Shown here piece by piece: positions 36,201 through 45,677 of a DNA stretch of 64,000 nucleotides; position 1 is the first letter of the stretch, and each line of letters opens with the position of its first letter. The position numbers and the translations under genes are program-made. The stretch comes from Undaria pinnatifida (taxonomy: Eukaryota > Sar > Phaeophyceae > Laminariales > Alariaceae). Below the pieces are notes generated by a model that made no database searches, had not been told where the DNA came from, and saw only the letters and a list, made by a program, of their open reading frames with translations. The stretch is taken from positions 12,030,011-12,094,010 of the forward strand of contig JABAKD010000007.1 of the NCBI GenBank assembly GCA_012845835.1, in the 5' to 3' direction.

Positions 36201-39200
36201 CATTGCCGAGTGGGACGCTTAGCATGGTAATGTGTTTTGTCCAGGACCATCGGTCGGACTGCTCGTGGTACCGAAATAATGGGTCAAAGTCAACGTAACC
36301 GGTGCTTGGTCGTTCACGTCTCGCAAAAAAACGTGGACGAGGTCTATATCATATAGAGCTTTGGCCTCCGCAAGACGCGCAGGGACACCCTGTAAAGTTA
36401 ATCGCGAAAAGTTTTAGTTGGTCCCTTCTTCGGCGAAGAGCCGACGAACCAGTAACATTTTCGTGTTACCGCGTCTACCGATGTAGAACTTTTTTCAAAA
36501 CGTTGTCTTTGCATTTTGTAGCCTAAGGAAACCCTAACGCTTACCTTTATGTATTTGCGGAGTTTTCGTTTTTCGTTTGAGCAGTAAAACGGGCAGCATG
36601 CGTTCATTCACCAGTTGTAGCCCTTTGGTTCTACCATGACGATGTCCCGAGGCAAGCAATGCCTGCTTGTCTCCAGAAATAATCGATTGTCCTGAGTCTC
36701 GGCCCCTTCTATTGACCGTGCTCGTAGATTGTAGCGAAACATGTTATGTTTTTGTCCAAATAAATATTTGTGCATGTTTTGACTTCGATTATATTTCTAC
36801 CTGCTTAAACGTGTGTATCACGTGCAGTGTGTATACCCACATTCTAGAGTATCCGCGGGAGGATCTTCGAAAGGGTTCCGCCAGGTTGTGCAGTGGTGCC
36901 TATAAAATTTTTCTTTGTTTTCGGTTTTGTTCCTGTTGCCTTAACTCGGCAGATCAACACCGCGTAAATTTGGTTCAACTCATGCTTAAGGGATCAAGAT
37001 TATTCATCTCACGAATACACAGTCACCCCGCCCTTCGCGTCCACATAAACTTCTCAACTTTAGATGCGCTCTTTGCCGATGAGGAATAGCTCAAATCATT
37101 GCTTTCAAGTTTACCTGCATTACGTGTAGTCAAACGAGTACTTATGTCCATGCTAGTAACTTCCAAATACGGCATTTTACCCCGATTTATAGTCTTTTTT
37201 TAGTATTTTGAATGATTTTTACGAAACGTCCGAAACCCGGTCTCAACCATAAACGGGGACAACACCAGCTAGCTGCGTTTTAAGCAGTGTATTTAAATAT
37301 TTATCTCGGTGTATTCCGTTTATCGATCATGTTTTTTCTTCTATACGTTTTCATATGTGTCCGACTGTGTAACCTTTTCATGTGCAATCTGCCTTGAGGG
37401 TACACGTTCCGCCTGCTACCACCATGTTCCCACGATAATGGTTCCTCCCATATACCCTGAGATTTCTCAAGGGACTCTACTGCGCATCATTTTTACCGGC
37501 AGCAAGGCCCACGATGCGCACTTATGCCGTTCCGACTTACATGGTGTCCATGCGGCGCATGCCGTCCTTGGACACAGCAAAGTCAGTGTGCCATCGGAAA
37601 TTGAACTTCTTTCAGGTTAACCGAGTTCGACATTTTCACGAGTATAGCCACAACTGTGTCAGTCGTCCAACGTATTTAGCAATGTCGTCGTACCCACCCC
37701 CCTCTCTCGACTTCAAGTTCGAAAGCGAAGTACACGGCCGGGTTTTGCGTGTGATATCTCATCAAGGTCGTGGCATTTTGGCTTTCTACCTTTTTTATGG
37801 GAGTATGGTTGTCATTTCAGCAAAAACCATTAACTGGCTGCTTGCAATGTCTAAAATGTTTAAGGCTGTTGTCTATATCGAATATACCGTTCGGCCTCTC
37901 TTTCATTCTTATGTCGACTGTCCAAATACTCGCCTATATAATACTTTTGACCTGGCTGTGAACGCAACGTGGAACTAATAACTTGAACACCTCGACCAGA
38001 TATTGAGTATGTGAGACCAGGGTAATATGTCCACACTTGATTTTTGAACGAAGACAAACTGTAGTTTATTGCAATTTTCGCCGGCATAAATTTCCAACGA
38101 CAGCCTTATACTTGATGAAGGTTACGGATATTGTATACAAGACGTTGGCCTTGCGCGATACAAGCTGCCGCGGGAGGGTATTTGAGTTCGTTTGCAGCCG
38201 CTGTAGACAGTTGACTTGAATAGACTGTTATTTTGCAGCCAGTTGCCGTTCATCGTTCTTTAGTCAAAATATGCAATTTCAACGGTAGTCCATTTGGTGC
38301 CGTAACTTTATGATTGACGGACCTCTCGAAACTGACGAACTACCAAACACTGTATGATCTCCGTTTGTTCTTTACGATAGGACATTTTTAGCGCACAGTC
38401 CACGCTCTACTTTTTTTTTGGGACGTGTACGTTATGTTTATTACTCGATGGGAGTATTTGTGGCATGCATGTGTTTTTAGGTGGAAACCCTCGCTCGCCC
38501 AACTGCATGATAAGCATAATAACCTGCATGACTAGATTTCGCGTGCAACGGAGAAACTGCCACGGCAATTGACCCGTGTTCTGTTTGTTGTAGCGGCATA
38601 TGCGTGTTTGTATTCCCTTTGTAAATGGTCATCATCACAATGACAATTTTCGCTAAGTAATACTCATATTCGTCTTTTGCCTTGCACCAATTATCAGCAG
38701 AAGCCGAGGAAGGTCAATGTAAGGCCGGGTCAATACCTTGCCGCCGAACGGCGTATTGTCGGCCCACCATGATGGTCAATCGTACAGGTATTAAATTACC
38801 GACCCAAATCAACTTCTGCGGCTTAGTGCGGGATGCATCCTACGCCGAAGATGTGTTAAAAGTGACGTTTCCCTCAAACTAGCCTGTCCCTGCCAACGAG
38901 CCTAGTCATTCGATTTCCACACTGCTTTCGCCAATCTGCCGGCGCTGCAGCAGCAAAGCATAGAGCAGCTGGCGCTGAGCAGAGTCTAGGCTATATAAAA
39001 ATCACAGCGGATAGAACGATCACAACACCGTCTTGTTGACTTCCTGTACAGATCATTTCGACTCCTTGTAAACCCCTCCCCCTTAAGGTACACAAGCCAA
39101 ATATTCTACTCAGCCTCTTTGGATACAAAAATGTTAAGGAGATGACCTGTAAACATTTCCTCCATACCCGGTCGCATTCCTATATCAACTTGCATTCCTG

Positions 39201-39207
39201 TCTTGAT

Positions 39208-39208
<1 letters not shown>
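36201..39208. other. Intergenic stretch, weak plus-strand coding-like patches
   Basis: Plus-strand frames at 36667-37089 (140 codons) and 37309-37978 (two overlapping frames) are longer than most, but show no domain or motif and no splice context I can defend. A small frame at 38682-38882 is similar. No RNA gene was seen. Confidence 0.35.

Positions 39209-39209
<1 letters not shown>

Positions 39210-39239
<30 letters not shown>
39210..39239. repeat. (TA)n microsatellite
   Basis: An uninterrupted TA dinucleotide run of about 14-15 units. Confidence 0.9.
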
Positions 39240-39242
<3 letters not shown>

Positions 39243-40564
39243 CACCCTTATTAATCAAAAGGCGTCGCAAATAGTGACAGTATTGTTATGTACAGTCCCC
39301 CATTCGCCCCGCTATATAAACTCCACTGCTGTGCCATATATGGGTACAATGGGACATATCGAAAACGAGAAACATTCACCCACAGGACAGAATGACAATC
39401 TTGTCACCATCATGTGTGGCGCCCTCGCGTTTCGTAAGAAATATGTTGCCCTCAGAAGTGCGATGCAATGTACTTAACATCCGAAACGTTTGTCTCAACC
39501 AAAAATTATATCGTGGGGAAAAACTACCTCGTTCGACGTGTTCGTGGTCTAATCCTGACCCGGCTACGGTACAGGCGTTCCTTTTGGGGGCTTTCGTTGC
39601 AGTGGTTCAGAGTCACTGGCGCGAGTGAACGCCCTAGTGTGCGTTAATTAAGCGGGGGAATCGCAAACGACGCTGAGCCAAAGAATTCACCTTAAACGTT
39701 TTTCTCCGTGAGGTGCAGAGTCACTCCTGCGAACATGATATGGTAGTATGACATAATACCTCAAATACACTAGTGAAATCTGGGTTGCCCCTCTTACTAT
39801 AGCTTTGACTTTTTTCGGTTTGACTGCCGGGTTAGACTCCATATTTGTCGGCAGTAGAAAACATCTCGCTTGTTTTCTGCTGCCTAGGTTGATGAAGCGC
39901 AGTTTGTGCGTTTTCTAGTTCCGTGTCGCCTCCCGGGCTTGCCTCCACAACTACTTGTAGGGGATCCAATATGTACTCATTCTTATGAAGATGCATCTCG
40001 ACACAGGCTTCGTAACTTCGACAACCGTGACCAGGCTACGGGAGGTGCTCTCACTCTTTTCAAGTACGGGATGACTCCCTGGCAGGCAGCCGTTTCCGTC
40101 TTTGGGCGTTTCGCTCAAAATATTCCGTAGATTCGTTTTGCTTTTTTTTTCAGGCACGAGATAATTCTGACACACGCCAGTGTGTCGTAGCTCCTTTTAT
40201 TGTTCAAACTAAATTCCTAAGAAGTGTCCTCTCTGGCGAAGTTATTTCGTCTACGGCGTCCATGGTTTCTAAGAATTTAGCTTCGGGTATCTAGAGCGGT
40301 CTCCATTCCGAAAATGTATCCGTCGCGCATATACCTGCAGTTTCCTGCGCTCTCCGTGTCCTCTTTGTTATTACTTCCTCCGTCACAAAAATTTTGCTCG
40401 CGTTAGCATCGTAATGGATTCCGTTTCATGTACCGACCTGCAATCGTGTGCGGTTTAACGTAACGTCACGTGCGAGCGCAGCTCAACTCGCGTATACGAT
40501 ACAGTCGCACGTTTTCTCCGGTCTTTGGAGCTGTTATAATATCAAACCCCAACGATCTAGTCGT
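39240..40564. other. Intergenic stretch, nothing recognised
   Basis: Short frames only. The plus-strand frame at 39906-40130 looks faintly coding. No motif or repeat was found. Confidence 0.35.
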
Positions 40565-41023
40565 TCAGCTATCAGCAAAATAGAGTTTTTTTAACCAATG
40601 TCTAGGCTGCTTCGAGTCTGTGTTCAATGCCTTGAGAGATATGATGTGATGACGTCGTTTCCTTGAACCATTGCGAGATATGCATGGTACGATCATCGGC
40701 TGACTTTCGATTAAGACGGAAAACACGCTGCTATCGTTGCGTAACAACGTATTCTTCGCCATCACACGGTCATTCACTTTCGTATCGGGTAGTGATCTTA
40801 CCCGGGATTCTCTCTCTCCCAGATGGGGAGTAATCAACACACCCTCGTGGATCAGCACCACTACATCAGTGTAATTCCGTGCACCGAACGCCCATACCAT
40901 AAGGCAATCGATCATGCCGGCCACGTGTTGGCAAAACTGATATGCGGGGAATGCCGTAGGATGTTTTTCTACTCTGTAGATTACTTTGGTGTCACTTGCC
41001 ACCTTGCTGTTTCCATCCTCCAT
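40565..41023 (-). CDS. Hypothetical 152-residue ORF
   Basis: The longest clean ATG-to-stop frame outside the EsV-1-7 genes that is not made of repeats. Its composition is balanced and coding-like: VAGMIDCLMVWAFGARNYTD near residues 34-53, a charged middle, and a basic SRNGSRKRRHHIISLKAL segment before the C-terminal RHWLKKLYFADS. I recognise no family, signal peptide or membrane segment. It could be a small gene, one exon of a spliced gene, or the last open piece of a decayed element. The SINE at 41060 starts only 37 bp upstream of its ATG. Confidence 0.35.
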   Translation of the reverse strand: MEDGNSKVASDTKVIYRVEKHPTAFPAYQFCQHVAGMIDCLMVWAFGARNYTDVVVLIHEGVLITPHLGERESRVRSLPDTKVNDRVMAKNTLLRNDSSVFSVLIESQPMIVPCISRNGSRKRRHHIISLKALNTDSKQPRHWLKKLYFADS

Positions 41024-41059
41024 CTATACTGGGAAGGCGGGGGGTTCCTATATTGTACT

Positions 41060-41347
41060 GGCTGCCCCAGTGGCGTATCAGGTTGTCCTCGAGCCTGGTA
41101 TAGGTCAGTTTCGTGAGTTCGAACCCACCGAGTACATATTCGTATATGTCCGTGGGGACTTTTTCTTTTGCACGAACTGACTCGCGGAAAGCGCGAGAGC
41201 GTGAGCTAGCAACGCTCGATGAAAAACCGACGAGCAGTGAGATTGCTGAACCCTTTGCGCGATGAAATTAACAGCAAGAACAGGGGCGGGGAAGGGACGA
41301 CACCTGTAACCGCGGCTCGTCCAGAAGCTGGAAAGTAGAGGTGTGCA
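41060..41347 (+). mobile_element. tRNA-derived SINE, copy 1
   Basis: The head is tRNA-like: a pol III A-box match TGGCGTATCAGG (41071-41082) and a B-box match GAGTTCGAACC (41115-41125), 44 bp apart. The head is followed by about 220 bp of tRNA-unrelated body, ending CCAGAAGCTGGAAAGTA and then an A/T tail. The copy at 53023 aligns over the full length. Pol III transcription and LINE-driven mobilisation are what the class is known for; the partner LINE is not identified. Confidence 0.87.
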
Positions 41348-41400
41348 AATATATATATGTATATAATATATATATGTGATTTAAACAAAACTGCCTGAAA

Positions 41401-42560
41401 AATCCCCCCCCCCCCCCGCCCCCCTCCCACCCCCCCCCTCTCTCGCTTTCCCTTACTCAAACGCCCCACCAAATATCGAAATCCGCCATATTAATAAAAA
41501 CTTCACGCACGGGATATCACCTCATTATCTTTCGAGAGCCATCCATGCCTCTGTTTCCCCCCCCCCCCCCCCCCGCCCCAAACGCCCCCTTCTTCCCCAT
41601 CACCCGCACCATCGCCTAGACCTAGCACCACACGTATAGCAAACCCCTCACCTAAAACCCTTCCTTTCACCCCCCCCCCCCCCCCCCTTGCCCCCCCCCC
41701 GCCCCCTCCCCCTCCCCCCCTCCCCGCCCCGCCCGCCCCCACCCCCCACCCCCCCTCCTCCCCCCCCCCTCCCCCCCCCCTCCCCCCCCCCTCCCCCCCC
41801 CCTCCCCCCCCCCCTCCCCCCCCCCCCCCCTCCCCCCCCCCCCCCCCCCCCCCCTCCCCGCCCCGCCCGCCCCCACCCCCCACCTCCCCCCCCACCCCCC
41901 CCCAACTCATCCCAACCCCACCCCGTCGAACACTCCACCCTCTCTCTACTCACTGATTGTACGACTTACCCCAGGATATACATGACAATCTGATGCATTA
42001 TTTCCCAAACCGTCACATTTATCCCTTCAAAAATAATGTATAGTTTCCACGCACATATTGAGCTGCCCCATACGCCCCCCCTCAGCCCCAACACCCCCGC
42101 AAAAATAAACTGGTGCCAAAACCGTCAGATTTATCCCCTTGAAAGGATTTATAGCTTACATGTACAATATGCCCGCCCTTTCCTCCCCCCCCCCCCTCCC
42201 CCTCCAAACCCGCTCGCTTTTGATCAAAACCAGGCCCCCACGTCCTTAAAAACTCCGCCCCCACCCCTCACCGGTTATTCGACATACAAGATTCCCTTTA
42301 TTAAAGGATACATTGCCCTCCACAGCTGTCAGATTTTGTCCCCCTTAGGAACGGGGTTTATAGTTTCCGTGCACAAACTGACTAAAAAACACCCTGTTGA
42401 CCTTGATAGCTACACTGTAGTTGTAAGGGCAGTCGCCGACCTATATCCTTAATCAGCACACACATCTTGTAATGCGCGCGATCGGAGTATCACACACAGC
42501 TTGCAAAGATGAGTTTCGACGAAATCTTTGATCTCACACCTGGAGTGTATTTTCATTTTC
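41401..42560 (-). repeat. G/C-tract repeat family, copy A (inverted, ~1.15 kb)
   Basis: Read on the minus strand from 42560, this matches 50690-51245 and then parts of 51420-52275. Shared blocks are CTCCAG..GTGAGATC, AAACTCATCTTTGCAAGCTG, GATATAGGTCGGCGACT, TGACAGCTGTG, GCGAGCGGGTTTGGA and CCTGGGGTAAGTCGTACAAT. They are followed by GCTATACG..GTCTAGGCGA and CATGGATG..TGATATC blocks separated by long G runs (C runs on the plus strand, 41401-41460, 41558-41576 and 41671-41910). It has no open frame of its own; the proline- and glycine-rich frames are artefacts of the runs. Confidence 0.85.
41671..41910. repeat. Poly-C / CCCCCT low-complexity tract
   Basis: About 240 bp of nearly pure C on the plus strand, broken by single T, A and G bases; part of repeat copy A. 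Long Gly-rich (minus) and Pro-rich (plus) frames here are not genes. Sequencing length errors are likely in such a tract. Confidence 0.95.
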
Positions 42561-43237
42561 TATAGTATATATACATTCATGTGCTTGTGATTTTCATTCG
42601 GCATTGAACGCATCCTTTTCCACTCTATCAGCGGCCTTCTTCAACTGCACGAAATCATGAACTTGTCGTCCGAGCATCGTCAGTGACCGCTATCAACCTC
42701 TCTTCAGCGGCAATTTCTGTACAATGTTGAATAGGCGCGCAACACGCCTGAAAGTTGATTTTGCTTTTGCCGCTGGCCTGAACGGTATTAACATTGTGCA
42801 GGTTTCACTATTCTAGTGACGTAAGTTAAACGGACAGTGTGACGTCCGCGGCCAGTTTAATTGATGTCCCGACGGCAGCGACCATGGTTTTTTTTTCCCG
42901 TCTTGAAATTTTGTGATTTCATGTGAGCGCCCGCCGCTTGCAAACTTGGTACGTCATTGCCGCATTGCAGCATAAGCGCGTCCTGCCTAAGGTTGTTCAG
43001 CGTTAGCGTTGTCGTGGATTTGCTGAATAATGTATGACGTTGCACGAACGCTTGCGTGCCTTGGACGTTGTTGGTGCTGCCAGGACGCTCCGAGTCACAT
43101 TGCATCGCATTCTTTATCGGTTTGTATTATTTGTCGTCAAGAAGAGCTGCGAAGAATGCCCGAGTCGTGCGTGTTGGAGCTACGACATTAACTATTGATC
43201 TGGATTTTACTCGGATGAGCAATCTGTATCTAATTGT
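42561..43237. other. Intergenic stretch, nothing recognised
   Basis: Short frames only. No motif and no RNA gene seen. Confidence 0.4.
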
Positions 43238-43363
43238 GCTCGCGGAATAGTATTTTGCAACGGCTATCATATTTAAGCTAGGGACTTGACCATGAATTTC
43301 GCTCGCGGCATAATATTTTGCATTGGCTATCATATTTAAACTAGGGACTTGACCATGCCGCGC
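43238..43363. repeat. 63-bp tandem duplication (two units)
   Basis: Units at 43238-43300 and 43301-43363 share GCTCGCGG, ATTTTGCA, GGCTATCATATTTAA and CTAGGGACTTGACCATG with few differences. The length is a multiple of three, so a minus-strand frame stays open across it, but no gene is supported there. Confidence 0.9.
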
Positions 43364-44446
43364 TTGCAATCTAGCTTTACCAGCGAGCCGATACTTTTTT
43401 AAAAAAAATCTCAACAGCACGGCGACTAATCGCTGAATCTCGTTCTCCCTTCAGAAACGTGAGCGTGTACGACTTGAGTGGTAGCCCAAGCAAATCCCCT
43501 TGGTCAATCCGCTATAGCTGTATGAGTTGTTGTCAAGAAGGGCTGTTATTGCCATCGATGAACCGGCTTTTCATGGCAAACGGCAATCATGTCATATTAT
43601 CATATTTATTTTTTGTTTCTGTTGGGACATCTTCCCACGCCCGCTCTCGTACACAAGCGATCGCCGCAGTGTCGTGTAAGCGTGATACTGGGTGGGTTCC
43701 CCATTGTTCTGCGAATACGCTTTCGGTAAGATGTAGGACACGATATCCGAGCTTCAGCGTCAGATCGTGCTGCAGCTGGCATTCACGAGAGCAAGCGTTA
43801 AAGCGAAAACATAGTGAAGTCATCTCTCATAGGAAAGCTGTAGCAGCTTCTTGCACCGGCGGTTTTTGTATGCTAGTACACCACTTTTGTCTAACCTATA
43901 ATAGGCAGAAATCCTTTCGAGTCGTCCGCGCACGACATATGTCGTAGTTACTGCTACGGTCCACGGACCGTTATTTGGACAGACCCCGTTTGTACTCTTT
44001 ATTTTCATGCCCTACAGATTAACTCGTCAGGATCACCTTCGTGTTTTTGCTCCCTCCCAAAATGGCCGTCCTTGGGGAAAGGCCAATTAACTATTGCCCA
44101 AGTTTTGTCTTGTTTCTGTGTTTAGGATTGGGTCTTAAAAATAACGTTACGACTGTTTTCATCCTCACTAAATTTTAGACGATGTCCCCGTTCTTCTAAT
44201 CGAAGAGGTTTAGTGGGTTTGTGGTTTGCCATAAGCGGTCCATGTAAAGGTTTAAATGATTTAAGGACATGGAGGTTGAAATGCTTGAATGGTTTTTATG
44301 TGTGCTACACCCACATAATCAATAACGGTGTATCCAACCTTCTTTTGCAATGCCCCATGCGTTGCGTTGATGGGATCCTCCATTTTTGTCCCTTGTTATT
44401 ATGTTCTCTGTGCCAGGTGTCCCACGATCCATAATCTGGCGTGAAC
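43364..44446. other. Upstream flank of the second EsV-1-7 gene, with a coding-like minus-strand patch
   Basis: At 43587-43823 the minus strand has coding-like residues (for example LGYRVLHLTESVFAEQWGTH) of no known family. The last ~130 bp before 44447 align with the flank of the other EsV-1-7 gene; shared pieces include GCCCCATGCGTT, GTGCCAGGT and ATCTGGCGT. Confidence 0.5.
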
Positions 44447-45577
44447 ATGGGACGTTGTTTAACCCCCCGTTGCACAACTCGGCCAGCCTACGGCTTTCAG
44501 GGCAGCATGAAAGCAACCTACTGCAAGAAGCATGCGAATGACGGCATGATCAACGTGTGCGGGAAACGTTGCTCATATGATGGCTGTACCAAGATATGTC
44601 ACTACAATGTTAAAGGTAGCAAGATCGGTGTTTACTGCAGGTACCACGCTGAGGATGGCATGGTAAACGTCAAACACAAGCGTTGCTCACATGGTCTCTG
44701 CACGCTATTACCTTCGTTTAATGTTAAAGGCAACAATGTCGGTGCTTACTGCCGGAAACACGCTGATGACGGCATGGTAAACGTTAAACACAAGCGTTGC
44801 TCACATGATGGCTGCACGAAGATTCCACATTTCAATGTCGAAGGGGGCAAGCGAGCTGCGTACTGCAGGCAACATGCTGAGGACGGTATGATAGACATTA
44901 AAAGTAAGCGTTGCGCACATGGCGGTTGCACGCTATCACCTTCCTTCAATGTCAAAGGCAGCAAGAGGGGTGCGTACTGCCGGCAACACGCTGATGAAGA
45001 TATGGTAAACGTTAAACACAAACCTTGCTCACATGACGGCTGCACAAAGATTCCCTCTTATAATATTGAAGGAGAGAAGATCGGTGCTTACTGCAAGCAA
45101 CATGCAAGGGACGGCATGGTTAGCGTTGTCTCCAAGCGTTGCCGGCATGAGAGTTGCACGACGATCCCTTCATTCAACGTTGAAGGAAGCAAGCGGGGCG
45201 CGTACTGCAAACGACATGCTAATGACGGCATGATCGATGTCTCCAAGAGGCGTTGCGAATTCAACTCTTGTAATAAACAACCGTCCTGGGGTGTACTGGC
45301 GGGCGGTCTCGCAGTCGTCTGCACTGATCATGTGGGCAGTGCCTTAGGCGGTCCGTTGATTAATTTCAAAGCAAGGTGTAGAGTTGTTGGTTGCCGGAAG
45401 TTTTCGACGTGTGGACTTGTCGGGGAGCAGCCATCTCACTGCGGTTATCACGCTACCTTGGTAGAAGGCATTGTCCGCACCGTGCGACCAGAGCGGAAGA
45501 AGCTTGGAGATCATCAGTCGAAAAACAGGGAGGCAGTATTCCAATCTTTCAAGGTGAAGACCGAATGTTCATTCTGA
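44447..45577 (+). CDS. EsV-1-7 repeat protein (9 cysteine-rich units)
   Basis: A 376-residue single-exon protein. Seven canonical C-X4-C-X16-C-X2-H-X12 units start at residues 4, 42, 80, 118, 156, 194 and 232, all with the four C/H positions intact. Two variant units follow at 270 and 311: the first has 15 residues after its His, the second has X15 between the inner cysteines. The tail ends FKVKTECSF. The second unit carries an extra Cys (CTKICHYN). I place the start at the ATG at 44447 (MGRC...), not the in-frame GTG six bases upstream, because the paralog starts at the same residue. A metal-binding, possibly regulatory, role is inferred from the family, which in brown algae includes the developmental regulator IMM. 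It is the more intact of the two paralogs. No signal peptide or membrane segment is seen. Confidence 0.95.
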   Translation: MGRCLTPRCTTRPAYGFQGSMKATYCKKHANDGMINVCGKRCSYDGCTKICHYNVKGSKIGVYCRYHAEDGMVNVKHKRCSHGLCTLLPSFNVKGNNVGAYCRKHADDGMVNVKHKRCSHDGCTKIPHFNVEGGKRAAYCRQHAEDGMIDIKSKRCAHGGCTLSPSFNVKGSKRGAYCRQHADEDMVNVKHKPCSHDGCTKIPSYNIEGEKIGAYCKQHARDGMVSVVSKRCRHESCTTIPSFNVEGSKRGAYCKRHANDGMIDVSKRRCEFNSCNKQPSWGVLAGGLAVVCTDHVGSALGGPLINFKARCRVVGCRKFSTCGLVGEQPSHCGYHATLVEGIVRTVRPERKKLGDHQSKNREAVFQSFKVKTECSF

Positions 45578-45649
45578 TATTTCGCCGGTAGAGAAGGATA
45601 CTGTGTCTTCGCAATCCTTTAAACTTGGCAGGATTCGGTCACCAAAAGA

Positions 45650-45677
45650 GGCGCAATTGTTGCTGGACAATTGCGCC
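45650..45677. other. Perfect 10-bp hairpin downstream of the second EsV-1-7 gene
   Basis: GGCGCAATTG (45650-45659) and CAATTGCGCC (45668-45677) flank TTGCTGGA. It begins 73 bp after the stop codon, just past the segment whose sequence is shared with the 3' flank of the other paralog. It is not present there. It may be a 3' UTR structure or chance. Confidence 0.7.

Noticed and set aside
41503-41993. Gly-rich (minus) and Pro-rich (plus) frames
   Set aside because: Products of the poly-C tract. Frames overlap on both strands and in several registers, with no other protein feature.
44746-45324. Minus-strand frames opposite the second EsV-1-7 gene
   Set aside because: Antisense shadows of the repeat units, as for the first gene.
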